This document shows, piece by piece, positions 1-12,000 of a stretch of DNA of 64,000 nt (the first letter of the stretch is position 1; each line of letters begins with the position of its first letter). The notes under the pieces were generated by a model. That model had not been told where the DNA came from and did not search any database. It worked only from the letters and a program-made list of their open reading frames with translations. The stretch spans positions 908,376 through 972,375 of the forward strand of contig VSDK01001740.1 in assembly GCA_009767595.1 (NCBI GenBank). The letters are read 5' to 3'. This DNA is from Symbiodinium kawagutii (Eukaryota; Sar; Dinophyceae; Suessiales; Symbiodiniaceae). A program made the translations under genes and the position numbers.

Positions 1-66
1 ATCATCATCATCATCATCATGATCATCATCATCATCATCATGATCATCATCATCATCATCATCATG

Positions 67-98
<32 letters not shown>

Positions 99-105
99 GA
101 TCATG

Positions 106-137
<32 letters not shown>

Positions 138-151
138 GATCATGATCATGA
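1..151. repeat. (ATC)n microsatellite with GATCATG interruptions
   Basis: The window opens inside an ATC trinucleotide array broken at intervals by GATCATG units. It runs up to about position 151. It lies in an intron or upstream region of the first gene. No coding value. Confidence 0.95.
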
Positions 152-249
152 TGTTTTGGAGTACATAGGGGGGCAAAGGATATCGCCCTACCAGTCCACA
201 GCCCGAGTGTGGATATCCTGGATGCTCCGGCCCATGGTCCTCCCGCCAG

Positions 250-348
250 GACGTGCAGATGAGCGCAGCCAGGGAGAAGGAATTCGTGAGCGAATTGGGA
301 GAGCTGCAACGGAAGGTGGAAGGCGACAGCCCGACCTGTGCGGTGCAG
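250..348 (+). CDS. Locus A exon 1
   Basis: Acceptor CCAG before 250 and donor GTGGTT after 348. It holds 33 whole codons in phase 0 at both ends, beginning DVQMSAAREKEFVSELGEL, an amphipathic helix. GC content is clearly above the flanks. The first exon visible in the window; the start codon is not here. Confidence 0.72.
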
Positions 349-2388
349 GTGGTTGAAGCCCGGCAACCAACCAGTAAACCAACCAGTCAGCAAGCAGGAA
401 GCAACCAGTAATCCACCAAGCGCCAACCATCAACCACTAAGCAATGACCAGCCATGCTTAGCCCGGAATCATCGCTGGCCAGGCTTTCCTGCCGACGAAT
501 CCTGAGCCAGTCATGAACCGACCAAGCGATCTCGCCAGCTACAGTGGGGGGTGTGATACACGGCCACGGTTCACCAACGACTGATTAATGTAGCCACCAC
601 CAATGGCTGACTGCTGCAGCTGATCTACCAACTTAAACATCCCCCCAGATGAAGCCATAGTTCTCGCTGTGGGATTGCTCATGGCCATTGATGTTCCACC
701 CTTGAATGCTTCACAACGGTTCATGGTGGTGAACCATGGTTCATGACATCTAGTGATTTATGATGTTCATAAATGATGATCGACTATGGTTGATGAATGA
801 TGGTGAATGATTGCAATATAGTGCATCTGTGATGATATCAGTTCTCCAAGATGCTTGGCAAACTGGACATGCTGAACAGCTGCTATGGGTCTCGCAGATC
901 TCGGCGACCCCAGCAAGGTAGCCTTCGTGCTGTATGGTGGTTGACCGTGCACAAGCATACGCAGCATGTTTGTATTTCGCTCGGTTTTAGCACTGGTTGA
1001 TCAACCATCATGAATCATTGTTAGACCTCATCAATCGCTCAAGCACCATCATTAATCATCACTAATCACTACTGAGGTACTATGTATTCGGGCAAAGCCT
1101 TTGGATGCCCTAGCAAAAAAAAACATTCATCTCTGTATTCACCAGTTTTGAAGCATCATGAACCCTCATTGAGCATCAGCCATCAACGGCCATGATGAAC
1201 TTCGGCAGCCCTTCCGCAACCTCCAGGCCGTTGTGAGGACCTGTTGGCCCGGCACCGACAATTGGACAAGGCGCAGTCTGTTGGTCCTTTCGTCGGCCTT
1301 CTGGAAAACCCAGGTGGCCATTCCGGAAAAATCGTAAACATTTGATGTTTTGAAAGGTTGGAACAACCTGAATGACAGGTAGCCCACCAAATATAGGGTG
1401 GAGGGTGGGCATAGTGGTTAGTACAGTCTAGTATTTCTATCGGATGATTTTTGCTGAACGTCAGATTCGATGTTGCCAAACCTTGAAGGATCAAGGCCTG
1501 TTCATAGTGCAACGCACAGTGGATCGAAGATTGGAAACCCAAAGCCGTTTTTGCTCATTGGGAGATTTTTGTCAAGAGGTGAACGTGTTGTTAGAGTCTA
1601 ATGTAATGTTGCACAGCACTATTGAAATGGTTTGGCAAAGCAAACTTAAAGATCCCAGAGTGACAGCTTCCCTAGTTAAAAGTGGTGGGGATCCTTATTC
1701 TTTATGGAAACTGGTCTTATTTGGTTGGCTGCAGCGATAGTTCTTGCGGTGTCTAGGTGCCTAACCCTTGTAGCCCAGCGGCCATGATAGTTTTGAAGCC
1801 TTGTTTGGTACACCTGCAGGGGCATCCCCATGGCATTGCTGGTACGCATTGGTGTAAGTAACAAATCAAGCGTTTGATAATCCAACACACCCAGAATTCT
1901 CGTGTTATGGGCCATGGGTTCGATATCTACCGGAAGAAGTCATTGTCCTGCAAGCCATCTTTCGTGACTAGTGCATTCCTATTGCTTGGGAGCAAACTAT
2001 ATATTTACCAGGGTGATCATTTAGCTCATCCACCCATACAACTTTATAGGATGATTTTTAGGTGGACCAAGGTTTTTTTGAGCATCCAGGATTGGATCTT
2101 AGCTGTTCATGTTGAGCTCAATTCACTTTCCTTTCAACTGAATTGGAATTGGGTTCAATGCATTTCTCAAATCTTGATACCCTTTGTTGAATTATGACTA
2201 ATTATGTGTATTTGAATCTGTGATGCTCAATTTTAACCGAGTTCAATGCGATTCCTTTCATTTGGAGAATCAGGGGTTGAGCAAGTACTTGGTAGCCAGT
2301 AGCAAGTAGCAAGTAGTTCACAGAAGTAGGACGCAAAGACGTGTGTAGCAGTACTACTAGTAGTAGTCAAAGTCGTAGTCGTAGTCGT

Positions 2389-2419
<31 letters not shown>

Positions 2420-2592
2420 TTAGTATTAGTAGTAGTATTAGTAGTAGTAGTAGTAGTAGTAGCAGCAGCAGTAGTAGTAGGAGTAGCAGTAGCAGTAGCA
2501 GTAGCAGTAGCAGTAGCAGCAGTAGCAGTAGCAGTAGCAGTAGCAGTAGCAGTAGCAGTAGCAGTAGCAGTAGCAGTAGCAGTAGCAGTAGC

Positions 2593-2630
<38 letters not shown>

Positions 2631-5069
2631 CAGTAGCCGTAGTATGTAGTAGTAATAGCAGAGCAGCAGCAGCAGGAGGAGGAGGAGGAGGACGAGGAGG
2701 AGGAGGAGGAGTAGTACTAGTAGTAGTAGTAGTAGAGATACCATGAACTTTTCATGCCCCAAATAATGATACATCCTTTTTCAACACAATAAGTGCACAG
2801 AGTAGAAGTTACTTATGCCCAGTTACTAACAAGATCGTTTAAACAAGTACCATGTCTACAAAGTATCATTTACGAACCAGTTCTGAAGCCCAGTTCATGA
2901 AAGCCCAGTTCTGTAGCACAAAAGTTTCATTGACCTCAGCCCACACCAGCCGTCGCACCGCTGTTCCCAGCTGTGACGTGGTGACCCCGGGAGGACCTCC
3001 GTGGCTCCTTGCGGGAGCTTCGCAGTGATGCCTCGGAGGAGCACAACGCGTCCGCCTCGGCCGTGCAGGAGCTACTGGAGAAGGGTCGTTTTGAGGGGAA
3101 AAAACCCCTGGTGATGGGGGTTTTAGGTGATTTTTTTTCAAGGATTGTGATGAGGTTTGTTAGGGCTTGCCAACCTTATAAGAACCTCACAAGAGCCCAA
3201 TAAGAACCTCATAAAAGAACCTTACAAGAATCTGTTAAAACCTGAAAAGAACCTTATAATGGGTTACTACGTTCTAGCCGTAGGTTTTCATAGGGTGTTG
3301 CGAGGGCTATGTTCATTGATACTGGTTGATACTCCGGCAGAAGAAACTACAACAATGATTGTGGACTTATATTATAAGCAAGTAAGTACTTAAACTATTT
3401 ATCAATCAGTATATTTCTTGTATGGTTCATTATTCACTTGTAAGTACTCAATGTGATTCACCTTTATATTCATTCAGAAGTATACTCACACTTGTTTGTG
3501 CTTATTTAATTCTTTTTTGGAATACTTCTTCATCCGCATTTATGCTTAGTATCGCCTTTTTATGCTTACTCAAAGTGCGATGATATTGGCATCGCCTTCA
3601 ATGTATATCAACGTGTCCGCCAATATTTTCACAAATATCCTTGCACTGGGTTGTCAATGCACACTTGTGAATATGTGTGCAGCATATTTTTGGACATTTT
3701 AGGTATAAATGTTTTCGTTTGGTGAGTTTCGTTCATTCGATGATTTGTGAGAAACAGCATTGCAGCCAACAATGCCTCCCGCACATCCATCATCAAACAT
3801 ACTGTTTTTTTTGCATTTTGCTACGCATGTATTTGCATAGTGCACACATGCAGGTCCCCATTTGACTACATCCAGGGTTTTGCATATGATATGCAGATCA
3901 GTCTACAGATACTTCCAATAGTGTGCCCACAAAACCACCTGGGCGCTATCATTGGAGCGACTTGTGGGTGCCGGAGTAGGTCAATTGATGACTTGTTGTG
4001 GGTCAAGCAATTTGATCCATGTTCCAAGTTTCATTAGATGGAGGAGTTTCATTAAATCAATGGGTCCAAAGTGTCTCCCAAAGCGGATGTTTGCCGCAGC
4101 TTGGTGCCCATCATTTAGAATTCACTCATAGGACCTATAGATATGGGCCATTAATACCAGTCCTACTAAATCAATGTGACCAAGGTAAGAAACTGTTTTT
4201 GTACATCCGTGTTGGCCATGATTTGCTTGGATCTTGTTTTTGCCCTTTGCTTCAAAGTTGTGCCAGGCCATGCATCACTGCAAAACGTGGCCATCGCACG
4301 CACCCTTTGCGGGTCATTCCCACCTGGATCCACCATATACATTTGAAATAATGCAGCAGCTGAGTGTGGGTCATGAAGTGGCGGTGCTCATGAATGTGTG
4401 TCGAGCTCATTTTAATTGTCCTCATCTTGATCACGCACCACAGGACGTATAGGAGCTTCTCACTTCTAAATCTTCTAATTTCAACATGTTCTGACATGTT
4501 CTGGCCCTGGTCATAGATGGTTATAGTCGATGGTTGGACTGGTCAAAGATGGGTATAGTCGATGGTTGGACTGGTCATAGATGGGTATAGTCGATTGTTT
4601 TTGGACTAGTCATAGATGCTTATGGTTGATGGTTAGATTGGCCGATTCTTCAGCCGCGATTGGTGAATGATGAACTTGCAACTGCTTCCTGTCGCAGGAC
4701 TTCCGCACGTCGCTGCGCGATTTCCGTGGCGATTTGGATGAGCAGAGGGAGGCATTGAAAGTGCTTCAGGCGCCCTGGAGTGGTCCCCTGGGCAGTCAGC
4801 AGTTCACATTCTCAGCTGTCATCTATGCAAGTCCACCTATTGGTTGCAGAGGATTTTTTCACGTTGACTCAATGCAATAAGGTGTTTGTGGCTTCAACGC
4901 GAAGGGTATATGCATGTGTCGACATGGATGTGTATATCTTTATCTATCACCTTCCATGTAACCTTCTTGACAGGCTTATGCGTATGAGACTTTTCTCGAT
5001 ATAGATTCACCTGTGCATGGGCCGGTGGCACAAGACCATACATTTGAACACATAGACTCAGACAAGCAC

Positions 5070-5109
<40 letters not shown>

Positions 5110-6651
5110 AAACAAATCAATGAAATGTGAATGTTGCATGAATAATTGGAAATGAGCGAGTCACGGCATCGAAGGTTCTACTGCATTGAAGGACCACAAA
5201 CAGAAGCAGTAGTTAATCAAATCTGAGACGTGGAAAGATTAGGCTGTTCAATCTCTGAAATGGTCACGGCCTTTGTGAGAGTTGTTGTCAGGGCCAAGGG
5301 GTTGAAAGTGGAATTGGATGCTGCTGCCTGAGCGCACGAAAGCATTGCCACACGATTTGGCGGTCCTGGCCACTGTTTTGACAATCTTCTTAGATAGTCC
5401 GATAGTCCCTGTGCCTACGCCAACTGGCTTTACTCAATTCTTGCATCGCACTTCAACAAGCCATAAAACAGCTGGCTAAATGAGGAACCAGTTATTGCTA
5501 CATATTGCTACGCCTTGGTTGCCATTCCTATTTCTACCAGCTATGATTGATACATCATTGCTACAGTATTGCTACATCATTGCTCAATTCTTGCTGCGCT
5601 AATAAACTGTTTGTTGCCATTCCCTGGTGGTTCCTTCGTCCCGTAGCCGTGATCAGGAAACGGACTTTGTGAAGAACCTCGGGGAAGCACGACAGGTGCT
5701 GGCGGATTTGCAGGAGGCCAGTCATGCGGCATGCCAGAGCAGATGAACATGAAAATCAGCAGTGCCACCATCACCATGAAGGTTTCCTCATCATTGGGAT
5801 TTTCATGATTTTTTCAATACACTCCTCTTATCACCAAGCACCAAATTAATGGCAACGTGAGTGGTTCGATGACTTCTCTTCATGATTGCCATCTTGAGGA
5901 GCGATCCTGGCATTATGATGCCATCAAGAAGCTCAGGGACTCTCACGAGGAGCAATCGACTAGGGCTCCTAGCAGAACGAGCACCCCTTAGAAGTGCCGT
6001 TGACGCCCTGGTTGGTTGTAGCCACCAAGCCTTGTGAGTTGGGTTGGTCAAGGGATGTCGCGTGGCAGAGCTGTTCCAGGTGGCTTCGATGACAAGTCGC
6101 ATAGTGTGCAGTGATTGGTTGTGGCATGTGGGAAACTGCTGGCCATTGCTCGCCTACAGGAGCAGAGGAAGACGCGAGAAGCAGATGTGGCCGACCTAGA
6201 AAAGAGCGGGGGCCCCGGAGTGCGCTGGGGGATGGACAGGATGGGAGCATTTCGTTAGGGCAGTGAAGCTGGTAGAGTCATGGGACCCAGGTGAAGGTCT
6301 AGCAAAGAGTTTCTCTGCTCTTGGGGGATGTCTTGTTTCTGTCGATGATCTCTTCCAATCCAGCCATGTTTGCAGAAATTTATGAATTATATAAATTTAC
6401 CTTTTTCAGATCAGGATCTCAACAAAGGTGAAGGCAAAACAACGGAAATGAGTCTCTTGTTCGCCCAGTTGCATGTTCACCCAGATCCCACCAGATCCCT
6501 GGCTATGACTTAGCACCTGGCGCGCCAACACCCAGGGACCGAGCAGTTCCGCAAGATGTTGGAGTCCGCGCTGCCAAAGGAACTAGAGAAGCGTTGCTTG
6601 GCAGAGCGGCATGGGGCCTTTCAGCATCTTCCACCGGAGAATGACGAATGA
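250..6651 (+). CDS. Coiled-coil protein gene, 3' part, eight exons (locus A)
   Basis: Eight short GC-rich islands at 250-348, 842-917, 1227-1313, 2994-3084, 4698-4769, 5657-5713, 6160-6216 and 6536-6651 can be joined in one frame. Each starts after AG, usually AG|G, and phases agree if the shared G is counted once. The product is rich in E, K, R, Q, L and A with heptad-like spacing, for example DFRTSLRDFRGDL and EQRKTREADVADLEK, so a long coiled coil is likely. The reading ends ENDE-stop at 6649-6651. The 5' end lies before the window. I recognise no catalytic domain. Some donors must be GC or GA, as known in dinoflagellates. Function unknown; a structural or cytoskeletal role is only a guess. 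Confidence 0.72.
842..917 (+). CDS. Locus A exon 2
   Basis: Acceptor ATCAG, donor GTAGCC. In phase 0, which follows exon 1, it reads FSKMLGKLDMLNS and so on, with one leftover G that completes the first codon of the next exon. A second open frame (VLQDAWQTGHAEQLLW) exists but does not fit the phase of exon 1. Confidence 0.55.
1227..1313 (+). CDS. Locus A exon 3
   Basis: Acceptor CTCCAG, donor GTGGCC. Reads RCEDLLARHRQLDKAQ then SVGPFVGLLENP, with a leftover G. The helical EDLLARHRQLDKAQ stretch matches the coiled-coil character of neighbouring exons. Confidence 0.65.
1314..2993 (+). other. Intron of locus A
   Basis: About 1.7 kb without a convincing exon. It holds a 98-codon AT-rich open frame at 1444-1740 that I do not consider coding, and the AGT/AGC microsatellite at 2343-2737. 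Confidence 0.5.
2343..2737. repeat. (AGT/AGC)n compound microsatellite
   Basis: A long run of AGT, AGC and CGT triplets, then AGG triplets, about 395 bp. It gives artefactual poly-Ser and poly-Leu frames of 100 or more codons on the two strands. Intronic. Confidence 0.95.
2994..3084 (+). CDS. Locus A exon 4
   Basis: Acceptor GGGAG|G, donor GTCGTT. Reads DLRGSLRELRSDASEEHN then ASASAVQELLEK, a clear coiled-coil composition. The junction with exon 5 works with the G counted once (AAG|G ... CAG|G). DLRGSLREL resembles DFRTSLRDF of the next exon, so the two may be internal repeats. Confidence 0.78.
4510..4640. repeat. 32-bp tandem repeat, about 4 units
   Basis: The unit GTCATAGATGGGTATAGTCG plus ATGGTTGGACTG is repeated with decreasing identity. 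Intronic, between exons 4 and 5 of locus A. Confidence 0.85.
4698..4769 (+). CDS. Locus A exon 5
   Basis: Acceptor GTCGCAG|G. It holds 24 codons in phase 0, DFRTSLRDFRGDLDEQ then REALKVLQ. The next bases are GCGCCC, so the donor must be GC. Amphipathic, charged, no cysteine. Confidence 0.78.
5067..5109. repeat. (AAGC)n microsatellite
   Basis: About ten AAGC units. Intronic. Confidence 0.9.
5657..5713 (+). CDS. Locus A exon 6
   Basis: Acceptor GATCAG|G. Reads ETDFVKNLGEARQVLADLQ. A GA donor (CAG|GAGGCC) keeps phase 0 and joins directly to EQRKTREADVADLEK of exon 7. The frame stays open to a TGA at about 5741, so a later donor is possible. Confidence 0.7.
6160..6216 (+). CDS. Locus A exon 7
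   Basis: Acceptor CCTACAG|G. Reads EQRKTREADVADLEKSGGP. A GA donor after CCCCG gives the phase needed by the last exon; a GT at 6220 is also present but gives the wrong phase. Confidence 0.68.
6536..6651 (+). CDS. Locus A terminal exon
   Basis: Acceptor ACCCAG|G. Reads TEQFRKMLESALPKELEK then RCLAERHGAFQHLPPENDE and TGA at 6649-6651. Taken as the C terminus because composition changes to AT-rich intergenic sequence immediately after. Confidence 0.68.
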
Positions 6652-8980
6652 GGGAGGCCATAAGTGGCTGGTGGCTGGAAGGAGCGGTTGGGAGCCAGGG
6701 GTATCTATCCTGGTTTTCAAGGGGAGCGATTTGGAGCTACTGGGAATGTTCTAATCAAATGCCAGAGAATTATTCATCCATGGCATGATGTTTTGGAAGA
6801 TGCTTCTGACCAACAATGGAACCCCAGACACGTTTAGCTTCTGGCCCCGAGCAACGGATGATGAATCTTGAACAATCATGTTCTTCAGGTTCCTTGTTAA
6901 ATCTATTGTGTGTTGTTTTTAAACTGAGGCAAGAACCGTCAACCAACTAACGACTGGGTAAACTTGGCGCCAACTGCACTCGAACGAAAGTCCATCAATT
7001 TGCTGCCCCTGGTGATCAACATTGATCATCCACCATTTGCAATTGAGCTACGTTTTTTTTCAAAGTCAATTTGCTATACAAGAGGAGGGAACTGCAGTTT
7101 GCTTAGCGAAAGCATTTTCTTGAGTTTTCACCATATGCGAAGGCCCGCGAAAGCATTTCGCGTAGGACATGTATTTTGTTTTATCGCGAAGGCATTTCGC
7201 GAAGGCATATGATAAATGATAACATGAATTTGATAATATCTTCACTTTGCAGAAGGTCCAGTTGACAGGTTTCTTCTACTGAAATGATTTTGTAGAGGGA
7301 AATCAAGCTTTGAATGCATAGAAAAAGAAATATTCATGTCAGAACTGGCCGAAGGAGGTGAGCAAGCTTGCTGTTAACCAAGAGGGTTTTCGCGAAGGCT
7401 TCGCAAAGGCTTTGCGAAGGCTCCGAGAAGGCACCAGATTGATTTAGGGCCCCTTGTCCCATCAGTAGGCCAAAATGGATTTCCGCGAAGGCTTCGCGAA
7501 GGCAACCTTTGGGCCCTCTAGAACAAGAATCCTCGCGAAGGCGATTTCCTATGGGGAGAACCATTCGCGAAGGCTTCGCGGAGATATCGCTATCCAGTGG
7601 CTGTTTTTGTTCAACGTAAAAAAACACAATTCAATTGTGAACCATAGCATGACATTATACAATGATATAGTAAAATAGTGGTATACTGTATATATCAGCG
7701 GTTGATTCGGTCTTGGCATGTGATCCACTCCCATGATGGCGTGCTAAACCAGCACTTGGGAGTTTAGGATTTTCCCATGGATCCCCTGTGATTAGTTGGT
7801 ACCATGTCACACCACCATCACCGGTTGCCTCCGTTAATTCATTTTGGTTCCCATTGACTGGTGGCGAATGATATGTAGACTAAGTAACTATAGTCAATGG
7901 TTCACCCATGGTTGAGAAATAGGTAGTAATAGGTAGTACTGGTTGACAAGGCTTAACAGCAAGGGTTTGGGTTTGATATGGTTTGATGCGTGATTGGCTA
8001 CAGCTCCATCATCCCACGGGCGTGGCAATGTTCCTCGTTGACATGGCAATTGCGTGTGCAGATTGTGCCGCAATTTTGCCAGAAATGATTGAAGCCCCTT
8101 AGCAATCCGCCTGGCATTTGCAGGTGCTTGGTGTGGGTATTGGCGCACGGGTCTATCATCATCTATATCATCGTCGGCACCCCCACATAGACGTTTTTTT
8201 TGATCATTGTGGATGTATTTCCAGAAGGCACATGCAATGCAGTGTTCGTCTCCATGCAAAATCCTGTTACAGTAGATGGCAAAGAGTCATACCTTGAACG
8301 AACAATATTTGGCGGTTTTCCACGCTGGTATACGCTGCTACCATCAGTGGATCTAAATCATGGGTGGCCCTTGCCATTGGTGGCTTCCAAGAGCTTTCCC
8401 GAGGTGATGAGAACTTGACAAAGCAATTCCAACAGATGGTCGTTTTAGACTCAGTTGGATGCTGGTGGAGCAGGTGTTGTTAGCGTTTACGAATGTTATA
8501 TATATTGTTATGGGTTGTTATTTGATGTCATAGATGTAATAATATGTAATAAAGTTACAGTTACATTTATATCTATATATGTTTTCTTTATGTTTATTCA
8601 TGTTTATGTTAAATGTTTGTTGTAGATGTTTTTTATGCTTGGATCAGCATTTAGGGACCGTTTGACAGTCAAGTTGGTTGGTGTCAAACACTGGCTCGAT
8701 GATCAAGTGGTATCACGCCTTCACAGTAATCCAACGACATGCGCAGTGACCAATACCATCATATCATGCTAGGAGGCAAAAACAACTGCATATCTCATGT
8801 TCTTGTGCTGCTGTTTGCACAGCAGTCTATCCAATCCAATGATTTTGGTCTAAGAGGCATGTCCAATCCCATGGTCTCGGCTAAGAGGTATGTGCTCAAA
8901 AGGATTGAAAGATGTGTGCGCGATGCAATCCCCGTCCTGCTCGGCACATGCTTCGCTTGCCCTCGCGGCTTGGATCTCAG
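6652..8980. other. Probable intergenic region
   Basis: About 2.3 kb without an exon I can support. It contains the GCGAAGGC palindrome cluster at 7135-7590 and several poly-T runs. A promoter of the next gene may lie here, but no TATA or TTTT-box can be assigned with confidence. Confidence 0.45.
7135..7590. repeat. GCGAAGGC / TTCGCGAA palindromic repeat cluster
   Basis: At least eight copies of (TT)CGCGAAGGC, several arranged as GCGAAGGCTTCGCGAAGGC so that the core TTCGCGAA is self-complementary. Copies occur near 7140, 7188, 7390, 7410, 7482, 7532 and 7565. Spacing is irregular, so this is not a simple tandem satellite. Confidence 0.85.
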
Positions 8981-9059
8981 GCGGAGATGGACGCGAAGCG
9001 TGCGGCCCGGGACGAAGAGCTGATGCAACGCTTGGAGAAATTCCAAAGTTGGACTCAAG
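8981..9059 (+). CDS. Chain B exon 1
   Basis: Acceptor ATCTCAG|G. Reads AEMDAKRAARDEELMQRLEK then FQSWTQ, leaving G, with a GC donor (GCAGGG). The ATG at 8987 could be a start codon. Strongly helical and charged. Confidence 0.72.
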
Positions 9060-12000
9060 GCAGGGACGGTCTGAGCCTCTGGAGTTGTGTGGGAAAATTG
9101 TCGCAAGGTCCTGGCATTGGAAATTGATATCTCCGGATATGGACAGGAAGGTTGTCAAGGTTGCCCTGAATCTTTAGGGGCCAGGGTTTGCAACCTCACC
9201 CACAATCAGCCCCTTGAGTTTGCTATTTGCTCGTGCGGCACTACCCACAATTTTCCCACAACGAGTAGGTGAGTAATTAGGTTACATGTTATGTATGCGA
9301 AGGCACTGCAAAGACCTTTTCCGAGAAATTCCTCCCTGAATATTTGGAGACGTTACTCGAAAACTACCTGGCCGAAAACGACGGGATTTGGAGTATCCTG
9401 ACTGTCCTGACTCTTACAAAAGCAAAAAGCCGAACCGGCATCACTTTTTTAGCCTTCCTAATCATAACTATAAAAGTGACATCTTGGTTGTGTGGTATAA
9501 TATTGATATAACTTTTTTTGAAAGGGTTTAGCATTATCTTCACTAGATATTGCCCTTTCCAGGCCTGTCGTCCGGCAAGCATTAATGACCTAAGGTGATG
9601 AGATGAATACACTGCCATGTTTGATCCCCAAATAAAGAACGCCGTGTCAACATTTTGGGTGTTTGTTGTTTTATTTGGGAGCCATCATGTTTCAAGACTT
9701 CGATACAAACAAGAGAGATCTTGATTGGAAACATAATGCTCATCACCAATTGCCAGACAACACATCACCAAAACCAACAGGCAAGCAGCAACCATCCATT
9801 ATCTTTGAATTTTGGCAATGCTTGAGCCTCAAGAGACGGGAATTCGATACAAGATCTACAGACGGGGTCATGTGGATCTGCAAATCATAAATTCGAATCC
9901 ATATCTTGTCAAACTCAGTATGTTTTTTTATCAACATTGAACCTTTATTGCCATTGCTAGCAGATAGCAGCTTCTCATGCATTGCTGTTGGCCTGTGGGA
10001 TGGGCTTTCGCAGGACGCCTCGAGGAGTGCGTGGACCAAGCTCGCTTGCTGGACCAGGACCCCCAGTGCCACATCCCACAGCACAGTGCTTCGAAAGCGC
10101 GGGGTGGTTCACCCACGAGCGGCAACGTGGTGTACGGAACTTCTTCAGTCAATGACGATACCCAAAGAGAAATGTATCAACAATACACTTTCTTAAGAGG
10201 CATCCTCTTATGAAATCAATACACTAATACATTAAATACACTTGGCTTTCCTTAAGGCACATCTTAGCAAAGCCGCATTGCAAACAACATGATACCATCA
10301 CTCGGCGCCGTCAACAGCTGGCGCAGCCGTAAATTGTGGCGTGCTCGGATTCCAACAGTCTCTCATGTATTTCTCGCAGCTGTTTGAGTCAAGCTGCTTA
10401 GGCGCGTTGCCAATGTGCAACTCGCAAACATAGATGCTAACACATGGGATTGTAGACTGCGCTGCCTATTTTCATGAAATGATGTTGCTATATATGCTGT
10501 CACTATTTGCCATTTGTTTACCGCTGGCAATGACAAGTCTCATCAGTTCCAGTATCAAAAGATCCACTGTACACCCCACTTGCCAAAACCGCGGATGAGG
10601 GTGAGGTACTGTAAGTGAAACTAAGGTGCACTTCTAATCTCCGCTTAACTGCCAGCCTGTGGGGAGGCATTGAGCAACTGAAATCGCTCGCGCAGGCAAG
10701 CACTGCCATTGATGATCGGAATTGGCATGATATCTTGCCAACTTGCTACAAACGGGGGCCCCGACGTTCCGCAAAACTGATTTCAACAGGGAACCCAAAA
10801 TATCATGGTGAATCCAACTAGAGTTGGTACTGTGATTCATCCAACTATAGTGATCAAGAACCAAGTGGGGTGATCAATGTCCATCCCAAGATATCATTGA
10901 AACTCGGGTTTTCAATGGACTTCCCTGCGATCATTGCGCCATGTCGTTACTGCTGGCGGTGCCTCCCCCGCGCCTTGCACCGATGGCACCCATGGGGCCC
11001 CAGTGGCGCTGGAAAGCCGATGGACCTGGGAGACTGAGGCAGCAGGGCCAGTGGCAATGGCATGGCGATGGTGAAACCAATGGGACTAAACCTGTGGTTA
11101 AACCTGTGTTTAAACCAATGGTTAATGGTCAGACCAATGGTCAGACCAATGATTGGACCAATGGTTACACCAATGGTCAGACCAATGGTTACACCAATGG
11201 CTGAACCAATGGTTAGACCAATGGTCAACGTGGAAATTGGCATGGCAATGGCCATGTCTAAGTCTGGGTCTATGGCAATGATTGTGTTGAAGTTGGGGTG
11301 AACTCAGCGGCAACGGTTGGGCCAATGGTTCTGCAAGTCTGACCGTCGTTGATCACGGCATGGCGAATGTGCTGGTTGAACTTGTTGCCGCGATGGTCCA
11401 GCAGCTGGTGTGGGCAACTCGTACCACGCAATTTTACATGGAAAGTTCATGATCTGAATTTCATAGATGAAATGCATATTGGAATTTCATACATGAAATT
11501 CCATATTTGAATTTGGTATGAATATCATTTGCATTTCTACATGTGTGCCGTGTGCTTGTCTATGAATTGCATTTCCTTGGAAACTCTTCAGCTGTAATGA
11601 TGGATGTGTCGTCGTGAAGGGATTTGCAGCTGATCAACACCACAAGTTGCCGTTCGGGGACGCTAACCCTGCAGGCTGCCCCACCATTGAGGAACAGATC
11701 GGTGTGGGTGGCAGACATGGTGGCAGACAATTCATTAGCTATCATTACTTTCTATAGTCACTAGATGTCACTAGTCATCAGTGCTAGCATAAGTACTGAT
11801 ATTACCATTCACACTAGATCACACTAGTATTTAATTACCGGCAATATTTCATATAATGATCAATACAAGCAGTAGTCAATACTAGCAAACTATCAGATTT
11901 CAATGTGATCAATCATTATCATGAAATACTACGTAGTTCCATTCCATTCCATGGCTGCTGAGGGCAATCCTCGTGCCACATGCAGTCAAACCAGATCAGT

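Noticed and set aside
1444-1740. 98-codon plus frame
   Set aside because: AT-rich, no splice signals, no family resemblance; it lies in an intron with long chance frames.
2341-2774. Poly-Ser (+) and poly-Leu (-) open frames of 102 and 135 codons
   Set aside because: Direct translation of the AGT/AGC microsatellite; no flanking coding signal.
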